This document shows, piece after piece, positions 34,385 through 42,154 of a stretch of 44,067 nt of DNA (positions within the stretch are counted from its first letter, which is position 1; the number at the start of each line of letters is the position of its first letter). The notes under the pieces are model-generated. The model was given only the letters and a program-made list of their open reading frames with translations. It ran no database searches and had not been told where the DNA came from. Location of the stretch: NCBI GenBank assembly GCA_017465845.1, contig JAFTVH010000018.1:1-44067 (forward strand), written 5' to 3'. Origin of the DNA: Lachnospiraceae bacterium (GTDB lineage: Bacteria > Bacillota > Clostridia > Lachnospirales > Lachnospiraceae). The translations under genes were made by a program, and so were the position numbers.

Positions 34385-35545
34385 ATGAAAAAAATGTCTA
34401 TATTGTGTAAATCTACAGAATGTACAGGATGCACGGCATGCATGGCGATTTGTCCTGTGGATGCTATAGAGATGAAATATAATGAGCAGGGGTTTTTATA
34501 TCCATCTGTGGATGAAATGAAATGTATCTATTGTGGTGCGTGTAACCTGGTTGTTCAAAAATTGGACCATCATATGGAGGAAGAAACACATAAAGAGCCG
34601 CCAATTCATTATTATGCGGCGAGACTGTGTGATGAAACAGAACGCATGCGAAGTCAATCGGGTGGGTTGTTTTATGCATTGGCATCAATGATCATCCAAA
34701 GTGGTGGGCTGGTTTATGGCTGCGCTTATCTGGAGAATTTTCATGTAGGACATACAGTAGCAGCCACCATGGAAGAATTGCAAAAAATGCGAGGTTCAAA
34801 ATATGTTCAAAGCGATATGAGGAATTGCTATCGACAGATTGAACAGAACTTAAAAGCCGGTAAGGAAGTATTGTTTTCAGGTACGCCGTGTCAGTGTGCA
34901 GGTATTGAAGCATATTTAGAGCAGAAAAGAGTTTCAAAAGATAAATTTTATAGCTGTGACATAATCTGCCATGGAGTACCGAGCCCAGGCATTTTTGAGC
35001 AATATTTGAAATTAATGGAAGCAAAATATCAGGGCAAGTTAGAAAGGGTAAATTTACGGGATAAAGCTGCTGCATCATGGCATAATCCTATTGAAAAACT
35101 GGTGTTTGATAATAATACTGTATATCAGGGTACATTGTTTGGTGAATTGTTTTACTCGAATCTAGCACAACGAATGTGTTGTCAAACCTGTAAATATACA
35201 ACGATTAACCGTCCGTCGGATATTACAATTGGCGATTGCTGGGGAATTGAGAAAATACATCCGGAATTATGGAATGATGAGACAGGGATTTCTGTGGCAC
35301 TGATACAAACGAAAAAGGGGGAAAAGCTATTTGAGAGGGCAATGAGTTATCTGGATGTCATAGAACTGCCATCGTATACACAACCACAATTGGAAAATCC
35401 GGCGGTAGTACCAAAGCAAAAAGAGCGTTTTTGGCGAGATTATCAAAAGTTGAGTTTTGAATGTCTTCTAAAAAAATATACATCATATGGAGGTATCCGA
35501 CTAAAAATCAAGCGAAAGCTGCTTAGGATAATGAATAAATGGTGA
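34385..35545 (+). CDS. F420-hydrogenase/dehydrogenase beta-type iron-sulfur protein
   Basis: This 386-residue protein begins with a ferredoxin-like domain: CTGCTACMAICP is a complete 4Fe-4S motif. The second site reads CIYCGACNLVV and lacks the fourth cysteine and its proline, so only one full cluster is expected there. The C-terminal part has QSGGLFYALA, FSGTPCQCAGIEAYL, CHGVPSPG and CQTCKYTTINRPSDITIGDCWG, the F420-hydrogenase beta C-terminal signature, with further cysteines. In glycan loci such proteins are found with pyruvyl transferase family genes; their reaction is not established. It ends 2 bp from the convergent nucleotidyltransferase gene. Confidence 0.85.
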   Translation: MKKMSILCKSTECTGCTACMAICPVDAIEMKYNEQGFLYPSVDEMKCIYCGACNLVVQKLDHHMEEETHKEPPIHYYAARLCDETERMRSQSGGLFYALASMIIQSGGLVYGCAYLENFHVGHTVAATMEELQKMRGSKYVQSDMRNCYRQIEQNLKAGKEVLFSGTPCQCAGIEAYLEQKRVSKDKFYSCDIICHGVPSPGIFEQYLKLMEAKYQGKLERVNLRDKAAASWHNPIEKLVFDNNTVYQGTLFGELFYSNLAQRMCCQTCKYTTINRPSDITIGDCWGIEKIHPELWNDETGISVALIQTKKGEKLFERAMSYLDVIELPSYTQPQLENPAVVPKQKERFWRDYQKLSFECLLKKYTSYGGIRLKIKRKLLRIMNKW

Positions 35546-35547
35546 TA

Positions 35548-36780
35548 TCACTGTCCCTTGCTCCGGCGGGAGATTTCGAGGCGATCCAGAAGAGAGTCTG
35601 TTTTTTTGATCTTCTTCAGATTGCATAGGAAGCTGCGGATGGGATGTTCTCCGGAAAAGCCTTTGCGAATATAACGGCAGAGCTGATACAGCCAGGCAAA
35701 GGGTTTCAGCCAAGGGTATCTTTGCAATAAGGCCCAATTGCTGATGCCACGCTGCTGGAGATATCGGAAAAAGGCGAATGCATTTTTTGCTACGATCAGT
35801 GTATCAATGGATTTCTGCACGTGCTTTCCGCGTTTACGACCCCAATTACCGCTCTCCATGAGCAGAGTGATCAGCTCTTCGCACAGAGATTCGTCTGCAT
35901 GGCTGCACCAGGTGATATCTTCCCGCAGGCCAAGATAGAGTTGGCACATTCTGGTTACTGTAACGGCCAGGGTTTCAAGGCCAAGCGCCTGGACTATCGG
36001 CTGAAAGCCGGTGGTCCAGAATTCGTCATTTAGTTCCCGGTCTGCGTACATCATCCAATCAATGATCTGGCGTAAGCCGATGCCGCCTTCGATATGCTGG
36101 CAGATATGATCCAGGAAGACAAGACCATTCTCCACCACGGGCAGAGAGGGGAAGGAATAACCATCCAGAGTGATCACCTGTGCATGCGCAAGCCCTTCGA
36201 AAATACGGTTATCGAGCATTGCTGCCTGCTCCCTGTTGTTAAGCAGGGCGAAATAACGGTGCAGTTCGAACAGGACACCGTGATGTTTTAAATGAATATG
36301 ACGGAGATCTTCCACGCCGTCATATTCATAGCCGTTCTCACACAACAGATCAAAGGTGCGTTGGAAGTCATCAGGGCGTACAATAAGATCCACATCGCCC
36401 ATGCAACGATAGGATGGGGTGGGGTAATAGCGGGCTGCGGAGGTTCCTTTTAAGATAACACAGGGAATCCGGGCAGATTGAAGCAGCTGATACACGGTCT
36501 GCTGTTCTTTCAGAATCTGATAATAATGCTTTAGGTTGGGTACTGCAGACTGCATATAAGCAGTTTTGTGCTGTGGATCAGCATGGCAAAGAAGATCCAG
36601 TGGAAGGTTCTGGACCGTCTGGTAGCGAAGCTCTTTGTAGAGTGCTGCCCAGTCAATGGCATCAGGGGAGAACTGCAGCATCGGAAAGCGCTGCTCTCCC
36701 CACAGAGCGGTGCGCAGCAGAGCAAACATAGTATCGTAAACAGGATTTCCTGTAGAAATGAATCTTTTAGTGGTATTCAT
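35548..36780 (-). CDS. Nucleotidyltransferase family protein (PF14907 type)
   Basis: This 410-residue protein belongs to the uncharacterised nucleotidyltransferase group. It has CVILKGTSAARYYP followed by RCMGDVDLIV (Asp pair near residues 130-132), the metal and nucleotide-binding DxD of the fold, and FELHRYFAL downstream. Relatives occur in clusters that make and export modified peptides and near glycan loci. Start ATG 36780 has AAGGAG upstream; the longer frame begins at a GTG overlapping that site. It is read away from the peptidase and ABC genes, from a shared gap 36781-36901, and probably works with them. Substrate unknown. Confidence 0.82.
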   Translation of the reverse strand: MNTTKRFISTGNPVYDTMFALLRTALWGEQRFPMLQFSPDAIDWAALYKELRYQTVQNLPLDLLCHADPQHKTAYMQSAVPNLKHYYQILKEQQTVYQLLQSARIPCVILKGTSAARYYPTPSYRCMGDVDLIVRPDDFQRTFDLLCENGYEYDGVEDLRHIHLKHHGVLFELHRYFALLNNREQAAMLDNRIFEGLAHAQVITLDGYSFPSLPVVENGLVFLDHICQHIEGGIGLRQIIDWMMYADRELNDEFWTTGFQPIVQALGLETLAVTVTRMCQLYLGLREDITWCSHADESLCEELITLLMESGNWGRKRGKHVQKSIDTLIVAKNAFAFFRYLQQRGISNWALLQRYPWLKPFAWLYQLCRYIRKGFSGEHPIRSFLCNLKKIKKTDSLLDRLEISRRSKGQ

Positions 36781-36836
36781 GAACACTCCTTTTTTATAGC
36801 CTTAACACTGGTAACTGATATTTTATTATACACGGT

Positions 36837-36865
36837 TTGCGTAAAGAAAGCTACTATTTTCTAAT
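36837..36865 (+). promoter_or_regulatory. Possible promoter of peptidase-ABC gene pair
   Basis: TTGCGT (36837-36842) and TCTAAT (36860-36865) are 17 bp apart, 37 nt before the peptidase start. On the other strand, TATAAT (36826-36831 complement) could serve the nucleotidyltransferase gene. Moderate to low certainty. Confidence 0.45.
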
Positions 36866-36901
36866 GGAGTTTTCCGGCAAACAAAGAGAAAGAATGATAA
36901 G

Positions 36902-37363
36902 ATGAATATGAATCAGAGAAAAGAAATTGAATTAAAGGAACTGTTACCCTTGATGAAAGAATGTTTTGCTGCCGGCCGGACGGTCAGATTCTCACCGCGG
37001 GGAATCAGCATGCTGCCTATGCTTAGACAGGGAGTAGATTGCGTGATATTATCACCGGTTCCGGAAAAGCTTCATAAATATGATATTCCCTTCTACCGGC
37101 GGGATGATGGAAAGTTTATCCTTCATAGAATTGTCAAGGTGGACGAGACCTATACTTGTATTGGGGACAATCAGTTTGAAAAAGAGCAGGGAGTAAGACA
37201 TGATCAGGTGATCGCGGTTGTCAGCGCCTTTACCAGAGGAGAAAAAGAGCACAGAGTTTCTGAATGGAGTTATCAATTTTACTGTCGTTTTTGGCATTAC
37301 AGCAGGCCGATCAGACATTTTTGGAGACGGGCAAAGGGCTGGCTTAGGAGACATTTTTTATGA
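36902..37363 (+). CDS. S24/S26-type peptidase-like protein
   Basis: This small 153-residue protein has the signal-peptidase/LexA-type core RGISMLPML with the likely catalytic Ser36, and FILHRIVKV with His75 in the place where bacterial signal peptidases have Lys, as in the Ser-His (ER/SipW-like) type. IGDNQFEKEQG follows, matching the usual GDN strand. No membrane helix is present; the C-terminus is very basic (RRAKGWLRRHFL). Homologues are seen beside nucleotidyltransferases and ABC exporters. It may trim a peptide before export, which is inferred. ATG 36908 is an alternative start. The stop overlaps the ABC start (ATGA). Confidence 0.82.
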   Translation: MNMNQRKEIELKELLPLMKECFAAGRTVRFSPRGISMLPMLRQGVDCVILSPVPEKLHKYDIPFYRRDDGKFILHRIVKVDETYTCIGDNQFEKEQGVRHDQVIAVVSAFTRGEKEHRVSEWSYQFYCRFWHYSRPIRHFWRRAKGWLRRHFL

Positions 37364-39081
37364 GAAAAAGTATTATTTATTGGGTACTCGGGAAAATAAG
37401 AAACAGGATAGGCTCGATTATTGTCATGGCTTTGGCAAATGTGGGTTCATCCCTGCTGGGGGTGCTGTTTGCGTTAAATAGCAGGCAGCTGATTGACCGG
37501 GCTGTTACAGGAGACCGGCAGCTTTTCCTATATGCTTGTATTCTCCAGATTCTGCTTATTGCTGGAATGCTCTTCTGCGTATCAATGACCAGAATCCTGC
37601 GCGAAAAGATACTGGCACAACTGGACAGAGACTGGAAAAAGGAATTACTTCATAATCTGCTATGCGGTGATTATGCAGATGTATCTGCTTATCATAGTGG
37701 TGAGTTGATCAACCGTATGACCAATGATGTCCGTATTTTGGATGAGGGCATTGTATCCATCGTACCGAATCTGTCTGCTATGCTGACAAAGTTGATTGCT
37801 GCCTCTGTAGTATTGATTGGTCTGGAACCACTTTTCGGTGCAGTGATTCTGGCAGCAGGCAGTGTGGTAATGCTAGTCATCGGATTGATGAGACAACGTA
37901 TCAAGATCCTGAATAAGGAAGTTAGTCAGGCAGATGGACATGTATCAGGGATGATTCAGGAGGTATTGGAGAAATTGCTGATAGTTCAGGCACTGGATGT
38001 AAGCCGTGAGGTGGAACGGCGCGCTGATAAGCTGATGGAACAGCGTTTTCGGGTACAGATGCGGCGCAAGAATGTGAGCCTGTTTGCCAACACTGCTGTC
38101 AGCATCCTGTCATACGCAGCGAGTTTTGGAACGTTGGTATATGCAGCTGCGGGATTGTTGTATGGAACAATCTCTTTTGGTGAATTGACAGCACTGACGC
38201 AGTTGGTATCTCAGCTTCAGGGACCGGTGGTGCAACTGTCAAGCTTCTATCCCCAATATGCCGCTTTAACAGCTGCTGCAGAACGCTTGAAGGAGTTGTT
38301 CGATTTGAAGGCGAATGAAGATCTGAAAGCCGAAAATGAGATAAATGCGAACTTCACGGATATAACTGAGTATAAGAGCAGCAACTTAAAGGGGCTATAT
38401 GAAGAGATGACCTGCCTGGGGGCAGAGAAGATATCTTACACTTACGGAAGGAATCAGGTACTGGATCATGCCTCTTTTCAGCTGCCTAAGGGCTCCTTTA
38501 GTGTGGTGACCGGCAATTCCGGAATCGGAAAAAGTACCTTGCTGAAATTGCTGATGGGAATCTATCAACCGGATGAAGGTATGTTGTATTTCCGGCGAAA
38601 AGGCGCAGCTGAACAAGAATGTATTAAGTTGACTAAAAATCTGCGAAAACTTTTTGCTTATGTTCCGCAGGGAAATCTATTGTTGAGCGGTACTTTGAAA
38701 GAAAATCTGCTGCTGACCAATCCGGAAGCTACGAAAGAAGAGATTGAAAATGCGCTGTGGGTAAGTGATATGGTAGAATATGTGGCAGAGTTGCCTCAGG
38801 GATTAGATACCGTGCTCAAAGAAAATGCAGGTGGGCTTTCCGAAGGTCAGGCACAGAGGCTTTCCATAGCCAGAGCAATCTTAAGCGGAGCGCCTGTACT
38901 GCTGTTGGATGAGGCTACCTCTGCGCTGGATGAAGCGACAGAGCAAAAGGTATTGACCAGAATTAAAAGCTTAAAGAACCGTACATGTATCATGGTGACA
39001 CACAGGCCGGCTGCTGTAAAATTGTGTGATTACAGGCTGGAAATAGCGGGAATGAAAATTGAAGAAATCAAGGTATGTTGA
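37360..39081 (+). CDS. ABC exporter, fused membrane and ATPase domains
   Basis: This 573-residue half-transporter has six hydrophobic helices in about 1-300 and an ATPase domain with Walker A GNSGIGKST (Lys391), Q-loop YVPQGN, signature LSEGQ (from residue 493), Walker B VLLLDEATS (Asp517, Glu518) and H-loop VTHRP. All catalytic residues are intact. It would work as a homodimer that exports a peptide, lipid or other small molecule. There is no C39 peptidase domain, so any leader removal would fall to another protein, such as the adjacent S24/S26-type peptidase, with which it overlaps by 4 nt. The substrate is not identified. Confidence 0.92.
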   Translation: MRKSIIYWVLGKIRNRIGSIIVMALANVGSSLLGVLFALNSRQLIDRAVTGDRQLFLYACILQILLIAGMLFCVSMTRILREKILAQLDRDWKKELLHNLLCGDYADVSAYHSGELINRMTNDVRILDEGIVSIVPNLSAMLTKLIAASVVLIGLEPLFGAVILAAGSVVMLVIGLMRQRIKILNKEVSQADGHVSGMIQEVLEKLLIVQALDVSREVERRADKLMEQRFRVQMRRKNVSLFANTAVSILSYAASFGTLVYAAAGLLYGTISFGELTALTQLVSQLQGPVVQLSSFYPQYAALTAAAERLKELFDLKANEDLKAENEINANFTDITEYKSSNLKGLYEEMTCLGAEKISYTYGRNQVLDHASFQLPKGSFSVVTGNSGIGKSTLLKLLMGIYQPDEGMLYFRRKGAAEQECIKLTKNLRKLFAYVPQGNLLLSGTLKENLLLTNPEATKEEIENALWVSDMVEYVAELPQGLDTVLKENAGGLSEGQAQRLSIARAILSGAPVLLLDEATSALDEATEQKVLTRIKSLKNRTCIMVTHRPAAVKLCDYRLEIAGMKIEEIKVC

Positions 39082-39116
39082 AAGAAGGGGGAATTCTGCG
39101 AAAAGGCAAGATTTCC

Positions 39117-39145
39117 TTGCATTGAAGCGACGAGTGATGTATAAT
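39117..39145 (+). promoter_or_regulatory. Promoter of the surface-gene group
   Basis: TTGCAT (39117-39122), a 17-bp spacer, and a consensus TATAAT (39140-39145) lie upstream of the SleB-like gene. A start near 39152 leaves a leader of about 55 nt. It likely drives the genes up to at least 43705. Confidence 0.8.
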
Positions 39146-39207
39146 GTGGATGCAAAAGGGATTCTATATGGATTTTGCAGAACAGAAAAGGTGAGGGTGA
39201 GAAGCAG

Positions 39208-39816
39208 GTGAACAAATGGAAGAAAGCAGCTGTGGGAGCGATAGCTTTTGTGGTTATTCTGCAGTGTGCAGTGTTGTGTGTAGTTGCCGCCAATACAGGT
39301 ATGGTTGAGCGTTCGGACGAGCGGAATACTGTTCTCATTGACCTTTATGATGGAACAACAATGGATTTCGTAAAGGAATTCCCGGAAAACTTGTTTTTGA
39401 CCGGGCAAGAGACGGAATCTCCGGTGGTGGATACCCATTGGGATGTGGTGTCTGGCGGGGATTCGGCAGGGGCGCGTTATGAGACTCTGGAACTGACCTA
39501 TGCTGAGAAGCAATTACTGGCCCGTGCGGTTTGTGTTCTTGGTGAGGATGAGTGCGCGGTATGTCAGCAAGTGTTGACTGAGTGTACAGAATGTCAGCAA
39601 GCATTGGTCGAGGTTCTGTTGAACCGAATGTTGTCAGAGGAATTTCCTGATGAGCTGAAAGAGCTTGTTTATGGAAAGGATGCGCTGTGCGATGTGGACC
39701 TTTTGAATGCGGCAGAGGTAACTGAGACAGAGTACGCGGTCGTAACAAGAGCGATTTACGGACCGTATCTATTGAATGAAGATGTAACGGATTTTTCTTA
39801 TACATGCCACAAATGA
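39208..39816 (+). CDS. Divergent SleB-like (cell wall hydrolase_2-like) membrane-anchored protein
   Basis: This 202-residue protein starts with a hydrophobic anchor or signal (about 3-27). From residue 96 it resembles the SleB/Hydrolase_2 fold: LTYAEKQLLARAV and then CQQALVEVLLNRM match the usual helix and NR motif. The segment between is atypical: the conserved catalytic Glu-Ala-x-Gly-Glu is replaced by VLGEDE, and a cysteine-rich insert (CQQVLTECTE) of about ten residues partly duplicates the following CQQALVE. So lytic activity on peptidoglycan is doubtful. GTG 39208 is preferred to TTG 39175 because a purine-rich GGTGAGGGTGAG site precedes it. Confidence 0.7.
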   Translation: MNKWKKAAVGAIAFVVILQCAVLCVVAANTGMVERSDERNTVLIDLYDGTTMDFVKEFPENLFLTGQETESPVVDTHWDVVSGGDSAGARYETLELTYAEKQLLARAVCVLGEDECAVCQQVLTECTECQQALVEVLLNRMLSEEFPDELKELVYGKDALCDVDLLNAAEVTETEYAVVTRAIYGPYLLNEDVTDFSYTCHK

Positions 39817-39866
39817 TGAATTTAGTGGCTCCTGCGTAAGATGTCTGTTATAAGGAGGAAATTATT

Positions 39867-40601
39867 TTGAAGATTTGGAGGAAGCTTTTGGCTGTGCCGG
39901 TGCTGGTGCTGATGTGCTTGACAGTCGGCACGATGCCTACGGTGCAGGCTGCAGAAGCAGACAGTCGCGGCCGGGATTATTCCGAACTGGAACGGCAGAT
40001 TGGAATTGCCAATGGTCTGGAGTACTATGATTATACAAAGGAAAGCTGGGAAGTACTCAGCAGTATGGTGGAGGCCGGCAATAAACGAATGGCTGATGCT
40101 GAGGATCAGAGCAAATTGGATGCAGCTGCGGAAGATATTCAGTATGCCATCGAAAATCTTGTAAAAATGGACTATAGTCCCTTGTTAAAAGCATTGGATA
40201 TGGTGTATGCTAAAATTGACGAGAATCCGGAATTGCACGATGTGTGGTACCGTTTGGACAAGGCCGTAGATAAAGCAAGACCCTTGTTGGTCAGTGGAGA
40301 TCAGGAAGCTGTCAATGAAATGGCAGGACTCCTGAATGAAATCATGGATGAACTTTCTGCATATGATGATGGCACCGTAGAACCGGAGGTTATTGTGCAG
40401 GAGGTGAAGGTGGAAGTACCGCCTACCTCAGATTTTTGCAATATTCCGGGGCATCGTACCTGGCCGGTATTATTTGCAGTCAGTGCAGCACTGAATGTGC
40501 TGTTGTTTGCAGCGCTTAGTTATGTATTGCTTAAGAAACGCAACACTACGGATAATACACCTTTGGTCAATTATGACATTGAGGATGATGTAACTTTATA
40601 G
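39867..40601 (+). CDS. Secreted, membrane-anchored protein with FIVAR-like domain
   Basis: This 244-residue protein has a signal peptide (1-29, ending TVQAAEA), a helical region with one FIVAR-like repeat (about 45-93: YDYTKESWEVLSSMVEAG, then AAAEDIQYAIENL), a second helical stretch, a short spacer, and a C-terminal transmembrane helix (199-222) followed by a 20-residue acidic cytoplasmic tail. FIVAR domains are found in cell-surface proteins and may bind sugars. The start is TTG 39867, fixed by a strong TAAGGAGGA site. It is in the same transcription unit as the HD-GYP/EAL-like gene, 70 nt downstream. Confidence 0.8.
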   Translation: MKIWRKLLAVPVLVLMCLTVGTMPTVQAAEADSRGRDYSELERQIGIANGLEYYDYTKESWEVLSSMVEAGNKRMADAEDQSKLDAAAEDIQYAIENLVKMDYSPLLKALDMVYAKIDENPELHDVWYRLDKAVDKARPLLVSGDQEAVNEMAGLLNEIMDELSAYDDGTVEPEVIVQEVKVEVPPTSDFCNIPGHRTWPVLFAVSAALNVLLFAALSYVLLKKRNTTDNTPLVNYDIEDDVTL

Positions 40602-40671
40602 ATGTATAGATAAGCCTGACTGATCCTGGAATCGGTTGGGCGTAAGGTTTTTATGGAGGTGATGGAAATAA

Positions 40672-42150
40672 ATGGCAGAAATAGAGAATAAATGGAAGCG
40701 AACGGAGTATGAAACCTGGGATGAAGCCTTTCATGGTTTAGCTCCGATGATCAGACAGCAATCTGTTCGTGTCGCTGCCTATACGCAGGTATTGTATGTG
40801 CAGGCCTGTGCTGTGAAATTCTGCATGTATACCAAGGTGGGTACGGAGCGTATGCAAGGCAAATATGCTGATTTGGCATATAAATGTGGATTGTATCACC
40901 AGCTGGGTAAGGCGCTTGTTCCGCATGAGTATCAGATCTGGGTAAGAGACTTTACCGAGGAAGAGCAGGCAGTGTATAAAAAATACACCACCGATGGTCG
41001 AACTTTAGTGGCAAACTTGCAGGCGCGCAGTGAACGTGCTTGGCTAAGACGAAAAGGGGAAGGAGTAGAACAGCCAACAAGAAATATTCCCTGGCTGATG
41101 ATAAGAGAAAGCTGTGAGCAACATATGGAGCGCTGGGATGGCAGCGGTTATCCGCTGCAGCTGGAGGGGGATGATATCAGCCCCATTGCACAGATTGTAG
41201 GTCTTGCCAAAGAACTGGACAGACTGGCTTCAGAAACAAAATCTGAGGATCCCTTTGCAGAAGCTTTTCAAACTCTCGTCGGACAATCAGGTACCCTGTG
41301 GAATCCGGAATTGATTGACATACTTAAGACTTGCCGATCAAAATGTCGGGCTGTCTATACCAAGCATATTCACTATACCATGACACTTCCAAAGACCATT
41401 CATTTGGTAGAGAAGAGAAAGGAACGCCCCATGGGTCTGAGATATCGCCCGATGGTAAGCGATACCCAAGGTACGGTGGTGGCATATGAAGCGATTCCAT
41501 GGTTTGGCGGTATTCAAGGCAGACCGGGGGAGACGGAGGATGCCTCAGAATTAGAGGCCATGCTGGTGCGCAAGAAGCTGGTGGAGGATATCTCATCATA
41601 TTTCCTTTATGAGGCGGCGGATACGGTTCTTCGTATCGAAAACTGTAAACTGCAGATTCAGGCGGTGCTGCTGCAGATGTTGCCAAGCTTTTACCAGCTC
41701 AATACCCAGTTGCAGCAATTTAACCAGTTGTTCAAGGATCAGCCGATCCCAAGAGAAAAGCTGCTGTTGACTGTGCCGGCGCAGACTGTGTTTACATCCA
41801 ATAAGAAGAATATAGAGCAGATAGAGCGATATCTGCGCAATGGAATCCAGTTGGTTTTGGATGGATATGATCCTGAAAAACATGGAGAAAAACTCTCTCC
41901 GGAACAGCTTAAGGCCATGGGATTTACCTATTTGCGCCTGGCACCGGAATTGTATCAGAAGCAGGAAACTGCCAATATGATCATTAAGTTGCAGGAGGCA
42001 GACTTTACCGTCTTAGGTGGAGGTGCTGACAGTCAGGAGATATTGGAGTGGTTGAGTGCCTGCGGCGTTGCTTTTATGAGCGGTACCATCACCGGTGTTG
42101 TGGTGGAAGAAGATGAACTGATCCGTGATGGCTTGAATAGAGAGCGGTGA
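40672..42150 (+). CDS. HD-GYP/EAL-like fusion protein with degenerate active sites
   Basis: This 492-residue soluble protein has an N-terminal half related to HD-GYP cyclic-di-GMP phosphodiesterases: YHQLGK (His76-Gln77 instead of the metal-binding His-Asp) and HMERWDGSGYP (151-161), where GYP is kept. The second half (about 262-485) is EAL-like: YRPMVSD, VAYEAIPW with Glu273 in EAI, LVLDGYDPE and FTYLRLAPELY, but most metal ligands are absent. It is therefore more likely a binding or regulatory protein than an active phosphodiesterase; this is inference. TATGGAGGTGATGG precedes ATG 40672. It ends 4 nt before the TEY-repeat gene. Confidence 0.75.
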   Translation: MAEIENKWKRTEYETWDEAFHGLAPMIRQQSVRVAAYTQVLYVQACAVKFCMYTKVGTERMQGKYADLAYKCGLYHQLGKALVPHEYQIWVRDFTEEEQAVYKKYTTDGRTLVANLQARSERAWLRRKGEGVEQPTRNIPWLMIRESCEQHMERWDGSGYPLQLEGDDISPIAQIVGLAKELDRLASETKSEDPFAEAFQTLVGQSGTLWNPELIDILKTCRSKCRAVYTKHIHYTMTLPKTIHLVEKRKERPMGLRYRPMVSDTQGTVVAYEAIPWFGGIQGRPGETEDASELEAMLVRKKLVEDISSYFLYEAADTVLRIENCKLQIQAVLLQMLPSFYQLNTQLQQFNQLFKDQPIPREKLLLTVPAQTVFTSNKKNIEQIERYLRNGIQLVLDGYDPEKHGEKLSPEQLKAMGFTYLRLAPELYQKQETANMIIKLQEADFTVLGGGADSQEILEWLSACGVAFMSGTITGVVVEEDELIRDGLNRER

Positions 42151-42154
42151 TCCC

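Noticed and set aside
36902-37363. The S24/S26-type protein as the SipW peptidase for the YAWFT-leader protein
   Set aside because: It lacks any transmembrane helix and is coupled to an ABC exporter gene 6.5 kb away, so a link with the surface protein is not supported.
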